Below are positions 43,175-52,469 of a stretch of 64,000 nucleotides of DNA, piece after piece. The stretch is from positions 2,170,001-2,234,000 of the forward strand of contig NC_019978.1 in assembly GCF_000328625.1 (NCBI RefSeq), given 5' to 3'. Under the pieces are notes generated by a model. It searched no databases. It saw nothing but the letters and a program-made list of their open reading frames with translations, and had not been told where the DNA came from. Position 1 is the stretch's first letter. Each line of letters begins with the position of its first letter. Source of the DNA: Halobacteroides halobius DSM 5150. Its GTDB lineage: Bacteria > Bacillota > Halanaerobiia > Halobacteroidales > Halobacteroidaceae. Both the position numbers and the translations under genes were made by a program.

Positions 43175-43870
43175 ATGAAAGTAGCAGGTCTACAAAAGAC
43201 AACTTTAATTGATTATCCAGAAAAAATTGCTAGTATTATCTTTACCCAAGGCTGTAATATGAAGTGTCCTTATTGCCATAATCCTAGTTTAATTCCTTCT
43301 GCTAAAGATGAGCAAGACTTTATACCCTTAGATCAATTATGGCACTTTATAGACCATAGAAAAGAGTTAATTGATGGGATTGTCATTACAGGGGGAGAAC
43401 CAACCTTACAACAAGGATTAATCGATTTTATAAAAAAGATTAACAGTAATGATTTAAAAGTTAAGTTAGATACCAATGGGAGTAATCCTAACTTGCTTGC
43501 TAAATTAATTAACCAAGAGTTACTTGATTATATTGCTATGGATATTAAAGCTCCTTTTGCTAAAAATGAACCAATTATAGGTAAATCAGGATTTGAAAAA
43601 TCTATATCTAAAAGCATCGAATTAATAAAAAAATCAACTATAAACTATGAATTCCGTACTACTGTTGTTCCTACACTTCATGATGCTAAAACTATTGATA
43701 AAATTGGAAAGTTAATCAATGGTAGTAAACGCCATTATATCCAGAATTTTAGACCTAAAAATACTCTAGATTCTGAATTGCTTAAAATAAAAGAGTTTCC
43801 TCCTGCAAAACTAAAGGAGTTTAAAAGTATACTATCTAAATATGTTGAAAGAGTATTTATTAGAAATTAA
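43175..43870 (+). CDS. nrdG: Anaerobic ribonucleotide reductase activating protein
   Basis: A 231-residue radical SAM enzyme. The cluster motif is CNMKCPYC near residues 27-34 (CxxxCxxC), with the SAM-binding ITGGEPTLQQ downstream. It generates the glycyl radical of the reductase, here presumably on the separate peptide encoded 22 bases downstream. It is 12 bases after nrdD. The length and motif fit the NrdG-like PflA-related type found in Firmicutes. Confidence 0.93.
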   Translation: MKVAGLQKTTLIDYPEKIASIIFTQGCNMKCPYCHNPSLIPSAKDEQDFIPLDQLWHFIDHRKELIDGIVITGGEPTLQQGLIDFIKKINSNDLKVKLDTNGSNPNLLAKLINQELLDYIAMDIKAPFAKNEPIIGKSGFEKSISKSIELIKKSTINYEFRTTVVPTLHDAKTIDKIGKLINGSKRHYIQNFRPKNTLDSELLKIKEFPPAKLKEFKSILSKYVERVFIRN

Positions 43871-43892
43871 TCTTTGAAAGGAGGTGTTTTGA

Positions 43893-44045
43893 GTGAGTAG
43901 TAATAATGAAGAAAGAACTAGATGCCAGACATACTCCCGCGTCGTCGGGTTCATTACTCCTACAGAGAACTGGAATAAAGGCAAGTTAGAAGAATTTGAG
44001 GATAGAGTTACTTATGACCAGGCATTAGAAACTGCATCCGAATAA
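43893..44045 (+). CDS. Stand-alone glycyl-radical domain of NrdD
   Basis: A 50-residue protein starting with GTG 43893, eight bases after AAAGGAGG. It reads RCQTYSRVVGFITPTENWNK and then GKLEEFEDRVTYD, which matches the extreme C-terminus of NrdD from other bacteria; G19 in RVVGF is the expected radical site. NrdD encoded upstream stops just before this segment. Therefore the radical loop is a separate subunit that must dock into NrdD, as GrcA/YfiD does for damaged pyruvate formate-lyase. Gene order nrdD-nrdG-this gene supports joint expression. Confidence 0.85.
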   Translation: MSSNNEERTRCQTYSRVVGFITPTENWNKGKLEEFEDRVTYDQALETASE

Positions 44046-44078
44046 CTAGATTTAAATCACTTAATAAAGAAACTAATT

Positions 44079-44106
44079 AAAGGAGGGGCCAACCTCCCTC
44101 CTTTTT
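44079..44106 (+). terminator. Terminator of the nrdDG operon
   Basis: AAGGAGG-GGCCAACCT-CCCTCCTT followed by TTTT. It lies 34 bases after the small glycyl-radical gene and faces the convergent thioredoxin-like gene. Confidence 0.75.
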
Positions 44107-44110
44107 AAAC

Positions 44111-44341
44111 TTACTTAAGTAATTTCTTAATCTCATCCTTACTAGGTACTCTACCCTTAATCTTAACCTTACCATCAATAGCTAATCCCGGAGTACTCAT
44201 TACCCCAGCCTTAGCAATTTCAGCCATGTCCTCAACCTTCTCTACCTTAGCATCAATTCCTAACTCCTCCACAGCCTCTTTTGCATTATCAGCTAAACTA
44301 ACACAATTTTTGCATCCTGGCCCATAAACAGTAATTTTCAT
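44111..44341 (-). CDS. Small thioredoxin-like protein (redox-active disulfide protein type)
   Basis: About 76 residues. AAGGAGAG selects ATG 44341 (MKITVYGPGCKNC) over one 45 bases upstream. It has the thioredoxin/glutaredoxin fold of the family with GPGCKNCVSLAD and the cis-Pro loop STPGLAID. Such proteins are often next to the permease family encoded at 44483 and may deliver or accept electrons or metalloid for it. The 140 bases between the two contain only a TTAACAATTGACAATT-type repeat. Confidence 0.85.
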   Translation of the reverse strand: MKITVYGPGCKNCVSLADNAKEAVEELGIDAKVEKVEDMAEIAKAGVMSTPGLAIDGKVKIKGRVPSKDEIKKLLK

Positions 44342-44482
44342 GATTAACACTCTCCTTTTTACTAATTTACAATTTATAATTAACAATTGACAATTAGAAC
44401 CCCTAAAAACCTTTATGAATTAAATGATTATAGGTTTTTAATCTTTAATTGTAACTTGTTCATTGGCCATTGTCAATTGCTT

Positions 44483-45451
44483 TTAAAGCGCTATATTAAA
44501 GTATAGACTTACAAAATCAAATAAATAACCAACACCTATAATAGCTGTTCCCACCACAGCAATAAAAATACCAATCAACTTAGGCTTAATCACCTTTCTT
44601 AAAATAACCATCTCAGGAAAAGACAATGCTACAGTAGCCATCATAAAACTTAAAGCAGTTCCTAGACCTACTCCTTTATTAATTAAAGCTTGAGCAATAG
44701 GAATAGTTCCTACCGCATTTGAATAAAGCGGGATACCTAATAAAACTGCAACAATAACCGAAAGCGGATTCCCTTCTCCTGCATATTTAGCTAACAAACT
44801 TGCTGGTGCATAACCATGAATTAAAGCTCCAATTGCAATTCCAATTATTACATACTTCCAGACACGACCAACAATCTCCTTTACTTCTCCCTTAGCATAC
44901 TTAATTCTATCCTGCCAAGTCTTCTCCTCTACTTCATCTTCATCCATCTGAATTTGGTAAACATATTCTTCAACCTCATCCTCTAAGCCTAGACTACCAA
45001 TTATTATCCCACCTACGATACCAACTACTAAACCACTAATTAAATATAAGGTTCCAATCTTCCAGCCAAATAATGAATATAACATAACTAGTGCTACTTC
45101 GTTTACAATAGGTGACGTAATTAAAAAAGAAAAAGTAATGCCTAATGGAACACCTGATTCAATAAAACCAATAAAAATTGGCACTGAAGAACAAGAACAA
45201 AACGGTGTTACTATTCCTAATAATGCAGCTAAAGTATTACCAACATACTTTCTTCTGTGACTTAACAATTTTTTAGTCTTCTCAGGAGGAAAGAAACTCC
45301 GAATAATTGAAATAAAGAAGATCATTACAGTTAATAAAAGTAAAATCTTAATAGTATCATAAACAAAGAAATGAACTGACTCTCCCCATCGTGTTACTTT
45401 ACTAAGACCAAACCAGTTATAAACTACTAAATCAGCAAACCAATCAATCAT
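44483..45451 (-). CDS. Permease of the SoxW/ArsP-like family (PF03773)
   Basis: A 322-residue membrane protein with eight or nine helices. It has TPFCSCSSVPIFIGF (the Cys-rich motif of the family), ITSPIVNEVAL and VLLGIPLYSNAVGTIPIAQAL in two repeated halves. A cytoplasmic acidic loop covers about residues 150-190. Some relatives export organoarsenicals; the substrate here is unknown, but the arsenic genes just upstream make metalloid transport plausible. It starts 7 bases after the arsR remnant, so both were probably one operon. Confidence 0.85.
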   Translation of the reverse strand: MIDWFADLVVYNWFGLSKVTRWGESVHFFVYDTIKILLLLTVMIFFISIIRSFFPPEKTKKLLSHRRKYVGNTLAALLGIVTPFCSCSSVPIFIGFIESGVPLGITFSFLITSPIVNEVALVMLYSLFGWKIGTLYLISGLVVGIVGGIIIGSLGLEDEVEEYVYQIQMDEDEVEEKTWQDRIKYAKGEVKEIVGRVWKYVIIGIAIGALIHGYAPASLLAKYAGEGNPLSVIVAVLLGIPLYSNAVGTIPIAQALINKGVGLGTALSFMMATVALSFPEMVILRKVIKPKLIGIFIAVVGTAIIGVGYLFDFVSLYFNIAL

Positions 45452-45457
45452 TTAAGA

Positions 45458-45615
45458 TCACTCCCTCTCTTTAACCAATGCTTCTTGAGTTTGATTTATC
45501 TGGGCCAATAAAATATTCTTAGCCAATTCTAAAACTTCTATAATTTGTTCATTTTCTAAACTATAATAAACTTTTAAACCATCTTTTCTACTTGTAACTT
45601 AGCTAGCAAAGACAT
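45458..45615 (-). pseudogene. arsR-type gene with large internal deletion
   Basis: A ribosome site AAGGAGG and ATG 45615 start MSLLA, then the frame is lost. In another frame the C-terminal end of an ArsR repressor follows (VTSRKDGLKVYYSLENEQII) up to TGA 45458. The middle with the helix-turn-helix is gone. The 158-base length is not a multiple of three. The intact operator upstream (45635) now probably lacks its local repressor. Confidence 0.75.
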
Positions 45616-45634
45616 TACTGTCCTCCTTTGTTAA

Positions 45635-45658
45635 TTAGTATATTAGAATATACTAATA
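45635..45658. promoter_or_regulatory. ArsR-type operator
   Basis: ATTAGTATATT-AG-AATATACTAAT, 11-base perfect arms. It precedes the arsR remnant by 20 bases. Confidence 0.7.
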
Positions 45659-45697
45659 TGTCTGCGAAAAAATCAAACTAGCCTGTAATCGAAATGA

Positions 45698-46783
45698 CTA
45701 ATGACCCTTATTAAACCAGTTTCGAGTCCGATTAGCAATTGCTACTAAAGTTAACATAACTGGCACTTCTACTAGCACTCCCACTACTGTTGCTAAAGCA
45801 GCACCAGAAGTTAAACCAAAGATAGAAATAGCTGTTGCCACTGCTAATTCAAAGAAGTTACTAGCTCCAATCATACTAGCTGGTGCAGCCACAGAATGAT
45901 CTAAGTTAAGTAACTTAGATCCTCCATAGCCTAAGATAAAGATAAAGAAGGTCTGAATCGTTAACGGAATAGCAATTAATAAGATATCAAGTGGGTTATT
46001 TAAAATAATATCACCTTGGAAAGCAAATAAAATAATCAACGTTAATAATAATCCTATAATTGTGAAGTTATCTAAACTCTTTAGATAGACATTCTCAAAC
46101 CACTCTAGACCTTTATTTTTAATTAAATACTTACGAGAAAGATAACCAGCTACTAAGGGCACAACAATATATAATACTACAGATAATAGTACTGTATCAT
46201 AAGGTACACTGAAGTTAGTTACCCCTAATAAAAACATTACTAAAGGAGCATACGCAAAAACTAAGACCAAATCATTTACAGCTACCTGAACTAAAGTATA
46301 ATTTGCATCTCCATCTGTTAAATAACTCCAAACGAAAACCATTGCTGTACAAGGAGCTGCTCCTAATAAAATCATCCCTGCTACATATTGATTTGCTAAT
46401 TCTGGACTAATAAAGACTCTAAAAATATTCTCTAAAAATAACCAACCAAAGAAAACCATGGTAAAGGGTTTAATCAACCAATTTACTACTAATGTTAAAC
46501 CCAAACCCTTAGGCTTCTTCCCAGCTCCTATAATACTACTAAAATCAATTTCTACCATCATTGGATAAATCATAAACCAGATTAAAACTGCTACAGGAAT
46601 ATTAACTTGAGCATATTCAAACTGACTTAATATCTCTGGAATTATTGGTAAAAATCGTCCAACCCCGATTCCTAATACAATACAAACTGCTACCCAGATC
46701 GTTAAGTACCTCTCAAAAAAACCTAATCCTCCATCTACTACCTCTTCCTTCACCTGCTCTTCATTTTGTATTTGTTGACTCAT
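45698..46783 (-). CDS. acr3: Arsenite efflux carrier, ACR3 family
   Basis: About 361 residues with ten predicted membrane helices. Family motifs include [31 protein letters not shown] (the conserved cysteine for arsenite) and [19 protein letters not shown]. It exports arsenite by proton antiport. A GTG directly before ATG 46783 could also be used. It is third in arsR-phosphoesterase-acr3, with 50 bases to the gene before it. Confidence 0.95.
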   Translation of the reverse strand: MSQQIQNEEQVKEEVVDGGLGFFERYLTIWVAVCIVLGIGVGRFLPIIPEILSQFEYAQVNIPVAVLIWFMIYPMMVEIDFSSIIGAGKKPKGLGLTLVVNWLIKPFTMVFFGWLFLENIFRVFISPELANQYVAGMILLGAAPCTAMVFVWSYLTDGDANYTLVQVAVNDLVLVFAYAPLVMFLLGVTNFSVPYDTVLLSVVLYIVVPLVAGYLSRKYLIKNKGLEWFENVYLKSLDNFTIIGLLLTLIILFAFQGDIILNNPLDILLIAIPLTIQTFFIFILGYGGSKLLNLDHSVAAPASMIGASNFFELAVATAISIFGLTSGAALATVVGVLVEVPVMLTLVAIANRTRNWFNKGH

Positions 46784-46833
46784 CACCTAATCCCCCTTAT
46801 TTAATTTATTAATCTAACTTTACTTTAGGATAT

Positions 46834-47547
46834 TTATCCAATTCCTTGTTCTAATAACTCAATCGATTCATCTGCCAAATCAGTCTCTTTTATTTTAGCT
46901 GTTACTTTATCTACTGGATAAGGTACTTCAATAAATTCAGTCTTGACCTGCTTATTTTTAATCTCCAAAATAGTATAGACTGCATTAGGATTACCATGCT
47001 TAGGTTTGCCAATACTTCCTACATTAATCACGTGTTTATCATTAATTATTTTATGATAAGGCTGATGAGTATGACCACACAGTAAAATATCCGCTTCTAA
47101 CTCTACTGTTACTTCTTTCACCTGTTCACTATCAGCATAAAGGTATTCATTTAATCTACGTGGACTACCATGAACTAATAACACTTCATAATCTGCTAGC
47201 TCTAACTTCAACTCTTGCGATAGATTACTCAGAAATTCTTTATTCTCCTCTGTAGTCTCCGTGCTACTAAATTGAATAGAGTTTAAGCCTATCTTCTTAG
47301 CTTTTTCTGTTTTATAATCACAACCACAAGCAATTCGATTATTTCCAATAGCATCATCATAATTACCTTGGACTGTTTTAATCTCTTCTTCTTGTATCCT
47401 CTCAATTACTTGATTAGGAAAAGGATTATAACCTACTAAATCACCTGCACAAACAATCTGGGTTACCTTCCTACCCTTAATATCCTCTAAAACTTCTTCT
47501 AAAGCATAAATATTACTATGAATATCAGAAATTATAGCTAACCTCAT
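46834..47547 (-). CDS. Metallophosphoesterase, YfcE/MJ0936-like
   Basis: A 237-residue calcineurin-like phosphoesterase. Metal ligands are visible in ISDIHSNIYAL, GDLVGYNP, QGNYDDAIG and the final LLCGHTHQPY/NVGSIGKP. It would hydrolyse phosphodiesters. The gene is between arsR and acr3 and 11 bases after arsR; a role in arsenic resistance is not evident and may be only co-transcription. Confidence 0.9.
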   Translation of the reverse strand: MRLAIISDIHSNIYALEEVLEDIKGRKVTQIVCAGDLVGYNPFPNQVIERIQEEEIKTVQGNYDDAIGNNRIACGCDYKTEKAKKIGLNSIQFSSTETTEENKEFLSNLSQELKLELADYEVLLVHGSPRRLNEYLYADSEQVKEVTVELEADILLCGHTHQPYHKIINDKHVINVGSIGKPKHGNPNAVYTILEIKNKQVKTEFIEVPYPVDKVTAKIKETDLADESIELLEQGIG

Positions 47548-47558
47548 TTTATCCTCCT

Positions 47559-47873
47559 TTAACAGTTTGATTTTTCAAGATCAGGTTGGTGTGGTTGTTT
47601 AGTAACCATAAAATCTAAATTTTTTTGCAACTCTTTTATTCTTTCATTATCTAATTCATAATCAACCCATTTTCCTCGTTTAGTAGCCTTAATTAATCCA
47701 GCATTCTTTAAAACTTTAAGATGATGCGACATATTAGGCTGACTTATCTCTAAATTATCTGTTAAATCACAAACACACATCTTACCACAAGATAATAAAT
47801 TAATAATCTGTAGCCTTCGTTCATCTGCTAGAGCCTTTAGTAGAGGGACAGTATCTTCTATTTTTTCTTTCAT
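47559..47873 (-). CDS. arsR: ArsR-family repressor
   Basis: A 104-residue SmtB/ArsR protein. The metal-binding motif is CGKMCVCDL (ELCVCDL type) in the DNA-binding helix region, followed by ISQPNMSHHLKVLKNAGLI. It binds arsenite and leaves the DNA. It is first in arsR-phosphoesterase-acr3. With the second arsR broken, this may be the only local metalloid regulator. Confidence 0.93.
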   Translation of the reverse strand: MKEKIEDTVPLLKALADERRLQIINLLSCGKMCVCDLTDNLEISQPNMSHHLKVLKNAGLIKATKRGKWVDYELDNERIKELQKNLDFMVTKQPHQPDLEKSNC

Positions 47874-47976
47874 GATTATCTCTCCTTATATAAACATATT
47901 TATACCTATTTATATGTTAACTAAATTTAAAACTATTGTCAAGAATCTACTACAAAAACTTCAAGTGAAGAAAATA

Positions 47977-48252
47977 TTACTTTTCTTCACTTTGCTTAAA
48001 GTCATCATAAGCTGCCATTGATTCTTTTATTACCTCTCTACTCTCGGGATATTTTAAAAATTGAGCATGTATCTTAGCAAAAGCTGCCCGAAATTCTTGA
48101 CTTTCATTTAAAAAATGAGTTGCTATTTCAGTCATTAAAACTATCATTTCAAGGGTCTTATCATACTTTTCTGGATCTGAAGCCTCCATTTCCTTTAGTT
48201 CTTCATTTGCCATTCCAATAGATAATTCAGTTAATTTATCACTAAAAAGCAT
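47977..48252 (-). CDS. Small hypothetical helical protein
   Basis: 91 residues, ATG 48252 behind AGGAGAG. It is acidic and almost wholly helical (LKEMEASDPEKYDKTLEMIV and LKYPESREVIKESM), with no cysteine, signal peptide or membrane segment. I recognise no family. It stands alone between the arsenic and trehalose operons. Confidence 0.6.
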   Translation of the reverse strand: MLFSDKLTELSIGMANEELKEMEASDPEKYDKTLEMIVLMTEIATHFLNESQEFRAAFAKIHAQFLKYPESREVIKESMAAYDDFKQSEEK

Positions 48253-48326
48253 ATTATCTCTCCTAACTATTTTTTATTAGTATAAGAGGATAATACTTTT
48301 ATTATTCTCTACCTAACTAAAGAAAA

Positions 48327-48359
48327 AAGAGTTTTAGTAGACAACCTACTAAAACTCTT
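48327..48359 (-). terminator. Terminator of the trehalose operon
   Basis: AAGAGTTTTAGTAG and CTACTAAAACTCTT form a 14-bp stem; TTTTTTCTTT follows on the minus strand. The stem begins inside the treR stop codon. Confidence 0.9.
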
Positions 48360-49071
48360 AAACACCACGTCTAGAAAAATCTATAAACCTAAATTTATCC
48401 GGTCTATGTCTAGACTCTGTATATTGAAATAAACTAGCATCATTTAGATGAACATAATTCTTTACAACAGCTACAACATTATAACCATTTAGATCTAAAT
48501 ACTCTTTATCTTCTCTGGTAGCTTCCTCTACGGAGATTACTTTTTTAGCGAAGCTAATTTCAAGTCCTAGTTCATCCTCAAGATACTCATAAATTGATCC
48601 TTCACAAATCTCTTTGGTTAAAGAAGGAACAAATTCTTGATTAAAAAAGTCTTTATCTAAGATTATTTTGTCTTGGCCTATTTCTCTAGCTCTTACGACC
48701 TTCCAAATTTGATCATCCTCTGTTACACTTAATTGATTCTTTAGAAAATTATCTGGTTTCATTAAATCTAACTGATGAACAGTAGTATCTGATGCTTGGC
48801 CCATTTTTTTGGAAAGTTCTTTAAAGGTTACTATACCCGAAATAGGAAAATCAAACTTCTTTACATCTAAAACAATCGAACCTTTGCCCTTTATCTTTTG
48901 GATATAACCATTTTGTGATAATAAATTTAGTGCCTTTCTAATTGTACCCCTAGATGCACCATATTTATCAGCCAAATTATTCTCAGAAGGTAGTTTTACA
49001 TTAGGCTCTAGTTCACCATTTTCTATTTGTTTGACAATCTCATTATAAATTTTCAAATACTTATTCTTCAT
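48358..49071 (-). CDS. treR: GntR-family trehalose operon repressor
   Basis: A 237-residue GntR/HutC regulator. The winged helix (LPSENNLADKYGASRGTIRK) is followed by a UTRA effector domain (about 85-230, ending ESRHRPDKFRFIDFSRR). TreR binds trehalose-6-phosphate. It is last in treP-treC-treR and should repress the operon from the two TTGTATATACA operators before treP. Confidence 0.93.
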   Translation of the reverse strand: MKNKYLKIYNEIVKQIENGELEPNVKLPSENNLADKYGASRGTIRKALNLLSQNGYIQKIKGKGSIVLDVKKFDFPISGIVTFKELSKKMGQASDTTVHQLDLMKPDNFLKNQLSVTEDDQIWKVVRAREIGQDKIILDKDFFNQEFVPSLTKEICEGSIYEYLEDELGLEISFAKKVISVEEATREDKEYLDLNGYNVVAVVKNYVHLNDASLFQYTESRHRPDKFRFIDFSRRGV

Positions 49072-49106
49072 TATTTATCACCCTAAACATTTTATCACCT
49101 AAAAAG

Positions 49107-50792
49107 TTATTTTTCAAGATGATAAACAATTGACTCATATGGTCTTAGTTTAATCCTTGCAAAATCTTTTGGATAATCACTATAATTAGAAATTAAAACT
49201 TCACTTTGATAATCAACTAAATCCTGTAATTTAGCTGGTAATTCAAAAATAGTTTCTTCACCATAGAAGTTATTAATCACTAATAATTTTTCGTCTTCAT
49301 AACTTCTTAGATAAGCAAAAATATCTTGGTGCTCATCTAAAATTAATTGGTAATCACCATAGACAATAATATCTAGTTCTTTTCTTAATTTAATTAATTC
49401 TTGGTAATGATAAAAGATAGAATCTTGCTCTTTTAATGCCTGCTCGGCATTAATTTCTTTATAATTTGATGCTTCCTTAATCCAAGGTGTTCCACTAGTA
49501 AAACCAGCATGTTCACTAGCATCCCATTGCATTGGAGTTCGGGAGTTGTCTCTGGACTTGGCCCTAATAGCAGCCATAATTTCTTCTTCTGTCTTACCTT
49601 CTTCTTTCATAATTTGATAAGCATTTAGCGACTCAACATCACGATAGTCATCAATACTATCAAATTTAGGATCTGTCATACCAATTTCCTCTCCTTGATA
49701 AATATAAGGAGTACCTTGCATCATGTGCATTGTTGTAGCAAGCATTTTGGCTGATTCTTTATGATACTCTTGATCATCACCAAATCTAGTTACAACTCGT
49801 GGTTGGTCATGGTTACACCAAAATAGAGCATTCCAGCCCCCACCTTGATTCATTCCTACCTGCCAGTTGGATAAAATTTCTTTTAATTGAATAAAATCAA
49901 AGTCTTCATTACTCCATTTCTTCCCATTTGGATAATCAACTTTTAGATGATAGAAGCTAAAGACCATATCTAATTCATTTCTATCAGGATTAGTATATTT
50001 AACACAATCTGCAATATTAGTTGAAGACATCTCTCCTACTGTCATCATATCATAATTGGAGAATACCTCTTGATTCATTTCCTGCATAAACTCATGAACC
50101 CTTGGCCCGTCAGTATAGAATCTCCTGCCATCACCTTGATAATCATCTGGGAAATCTTGTCTTTTAGAGACTAAATTAATTACATCTAACCTAAATCCAT
50201 CTACTCCTTTTTCCTCTAACCAAAAGTTCATCATCTCATATAATTTATCTCGTACTTCTTCATTCTCCCAATTTAAATCAGCCTGTGTTACATCAAATAA
50301 GTGTAAATAATATTGCCCCGTCTGCTCATCATACTGCCAAGCAGAACCACCAAATTTTGATTCCCAGTTATTTGGTACTTCGCCTTCAGTACCATCCTTC
50401 CAAATATAAAAATCTCTATATTGATTATCTTTAGACTTTCTTGCTTCCTTAAACCATTGGTGCTCAGTAGAAGTATGATTAATAACTATATCCATAATAA
50501 CTTTAATCCCACGTTGATGAGCCTCTTCTAATAATCTCTCAAAATCATCCATTGTTCCATACTCTTTGTAAATACTATAATAATCACTTATATCATATCC
50601 GTTATCATTCTGAGGTGATTCGTAAATTGGAGTTAACCAGATTACATCAACCCCTAATTTATTTAAATAATCAAGTTTCTCTATAATTCCTTGTAAGTCA
50701 CCTTCACCATTTCCTGTAGTATCATTAAAGCTTTTAGGGTAAATTTGATAGACAACGGAATCTCTCCACCATTTATCACTTAATTTTTCCAT
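49107..50792 (-). CDS. treC: Trehalose-6-phosphate hydrolase (phosphotrehalase)
   Basis: A 561-residue glycosyl hydrolase family 13 enzyme that splits trehalose-6-phosphate into glucose and glucose-6-phosphate. Motifs are DIVINHTS, GFRLDVINLVS (nucleophile Asp), MTVGEMSS (acid Glu) and WCNHDQPRVV (transition-state Asp). The length fits TreC rather than oligo-1,6-glucosidase, though those are close; the PTS gene and treR next to it decide in favour of trehalose. Confidence 0.95.
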   Translation of the reverse strand: MEKLSDKWWRDSVVYQIYPKSFNDTTGNGEGDLQGIIEKLDYLNKLGVDVIWLTPIYESPQNDNGYDISDYYSIYKEYGTMDDFERLLEEAHQRGIKVIMDIVINHTSTEHQWFKEARKSKDNQYRDFYIWKDGTEGEVPNNWESKFGGSAWQYDEQTGQYYLHLFDVTQADLNWENEEVRDKLYEMMNFWLEEKGVDGFRLDVINLVSKRQDFPDDYQGDGRRFYTDGPRVHEFMQEMNQEVFSNYDMMTVGEMSSTNIADCVKYTNPDRNELDMVFSFYHLKVDYPNGKKWSNEDFDFIQLKEILSNWQVGMNQGGGWNALFWCNHDQPRVVTRFGDDQEYHKESAKMLATTMHMMQGTPYIYQGEEIGMTDPKFDSIDDYRDVESLNAYQIMKEEGKTEEEIMAAIRAKSRDNSRTPMQWDASEHAGFTSGTPWIKEASNYKEINAEQALKEQDSIFYHYQELIKLRKELDIIVYGDYQLILDEHQDIFAYLRSYEDEKLLVINNFYGEETIFELPAKLQDLVDYQSEVLISNYSDYPKDFARIKLRPYESIVYHLEK

Positions 50793-50830
50793 ATTAATTG
50801 ACCCACCTCCATAAAGTCTTATATAAAGTT

Positions 50831-50852
50831 AAAAGGCCTTTTCAGGCCTTTT
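50831..50852 (-). terminator. Stem-loop between treP and treC
   Basis: AAAAGGCC-TGAA-AAGGCCTTTT on the minus strand followed by AACTTTATAT. It probably reduces downstream expression, as treC and treR follow on the same strand. Confidence 0.7.
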
Positions 50853-50862
50853 AGTGATTAAT

Positions 50863-52275
50863 CTATTTTGCAAATCTCTTGGCGTAAATTACTGTTAAAA
50901 CAAATGGAATAACTAAACTAATTGCCATTCCAACTAAAAATGCTGGAATATACTTAGGAATAATTGAGATAAAGCCTGGTAATCCACCAATTCCAATTGA
51001 TGAAGCCAAAACACCATTTGTTGTAACATATAAGCCTGCTAACGCAGAACCAATAATTCCTGCAAAGAATGGATATTTCTTTCTTAATGTCACACCAAAT
51101 AAAGCTGGTTCAGTAATTCCAAAGTAAGCAGAAATAGCAGAAGTTGATGCTAGACTCTCTTCATCCGGATCATTTGATAACCAAGCTATTGCTAAAGAAG
51201 CACTCCCTTGAGCTATATTAGATAAAGCTAACATAGGCCATAAGAATGTTCCACCGTGTTGAGCTATAAGTTGAATATCAACCCCAAGGAACATATGATG
51301 CATTCCTGTAGCAACCATTGGAGCATAAAGTGCACCATATAATAGACCACCTAACCATGGTACAGCTTGGTAAGCATTAACAATTCCACTAGTTAATACA
51401 TTACCCATAGTACGAGTCAACGGGCCAATAAGTCCTAATGATAAGAATCCAGTTACTAAAATAGTTGTAATTGGCACTACTAATAACTGAATAGCATTTG
51501 GAACCCAGTCTCTTAACCACTTTTCTACTATACTTAGAATATATGCTGCAGCTAAAACTGGTAATACCTGTCCTTGATATCCTACCTTTTCAATCTGGAA
51601 TAATCCTAAGATATTAAAATGCGGAACTGTTCCTTCAAGTGCTGCTTCTCCATAAGTCCAAGCATTCATCAGACTAGGATGTACTAACATAAGCCCCATA
51701 ACAATACCTAAGATTGGACTACCACCAAACTTTTTAGTTGCAGACCAACCAACTAGTGCAGGTAAGAATACAAAGGATGTATTAGCCATCATATTAATTA
51801 AATTCCATAATCCTTTTAAATCAGGATATACCTGTAATAAAGTCTTACCTTCTACAAATAATCCTTTAGCTCCTAATAAATTGTTAAGTCCCATCAATAC
51901 ACCAGCAACTATAATAGCCGGAATAATAGGCATGAAAATATCAGATAATGTCTTTACTAATCTTTGTAATGGATTTAAGTTTTTAGCACCAGAACTCTTT
52001 ACTTCTGATACCGAAGCTTCTTCCAATCCAGTAAGAGCTGTAAATTCTGCGTACACTTTTTCAACATCACCAGACCCAATAACAATTTGGTAGATTCCTG
52101 ATGAACTAAAAGCACCTTTTACTAACTCTACATCTTCTACTTTTTCCTTATCTACTTTAGATTCATCTTTTAAAGATAAACGAAGTCTTGTTACACAGTG
52201 TGCTGCATTTTCAATATTTTCTTTACCGCCAATAAATTTAATTATTTGTTCGGCATTCTTCTTATAATTTGCCAT
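50863..52275 (-). CDS. treP: Trehalose-specific PTS enzyme IIBC
   Basis: A 470-residue sugar transporter. The IIB domain (1-85) has the phospho-cysteine in AAHCVTRLRLSLKD (C27). The IIC domain (about 110-470) has about ten helices and GITEPALFGVTLR. It imports and phosphorylates trehalose. No IIA domain is fused or encoded nearby, so a IIA from another system must serve. First gene of the operon. Confidence 0.95.
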   Translation of the reverse strand: MANYKKNAEQIIKFIGGKENIENAAHCVTRLRLSLKDESKVDKEKVEDVELVKGAFSSSGIYQIVIGSGDVEKVYAEFTALTGLEEASVSEVKSSGAKNLNPLQRLVKTLSDIFMPIIPAIIVAGVLMGLNNLLGAKGLFVEGKTLLQVYPDLKGLWNLINMMANTSFVFLPALVGWSATKKFGGSPILGIVMGLMLVHPSLMNAWTYGEAALEGTVPHFNILGLFQIEKVGYQGQVLPVLAAAYILSIVEKWLRDWVPNAIQLLVVPITTILVTGFLSLGLIGPLTRTMGNVLTSGIVNAYQAVPWLGGLLYGALYAPMVATGMHHMFLGVDIQLIAQHGGTFLWPMLALSNIAQGSASLAIAWLSNDPDEESLASTSAISAYFGITEPALFGVTLRKKYPFFAGIIGSALAGLYVTTNGVLASSIGIGGLPGFISIIPKYIPAFLVGMAISLVIPFVLTVIYAKRFAK

Positions 52276-52362
52276 TAATTTCCCTCCCTATAGGAAACAA
52301 ATTTACTTTTTCAATTATATACACAAGCTCTTATATGAATTCTTATAGGGTTATAATCTTAT

Positions 52363-52380
52363 AACTTGTATATACAGGTT
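52363..52380. promoter_or_regulatory. TreR operator 1
   Basis: AACTTGTATATACAGGTT, nearly palindromic, like the TreR operator of Bacillus. An exact copy follows 36 bases farther from treP. Confidence 0.85.
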
Positions 52381-52398
52381 ATTTAGCAATTATATTAT

Positions 52399-52416
52399 AA
52401 CTTGTATATACAGGTT
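52399..52416. promoter_or_regulatory. TreR operator 2
   Basis: Exact second copy of AACTTGTATATACAGGTT. The spacing of 36 bases would suit two repressor dimers flanking the promoter. Confidence 0.85.
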
Positions 52417-52469
52417 TGTCAATAAATTATTTGTCATCTTTTGTCTTAATCTGTCGTTAAAAGCTAAAA

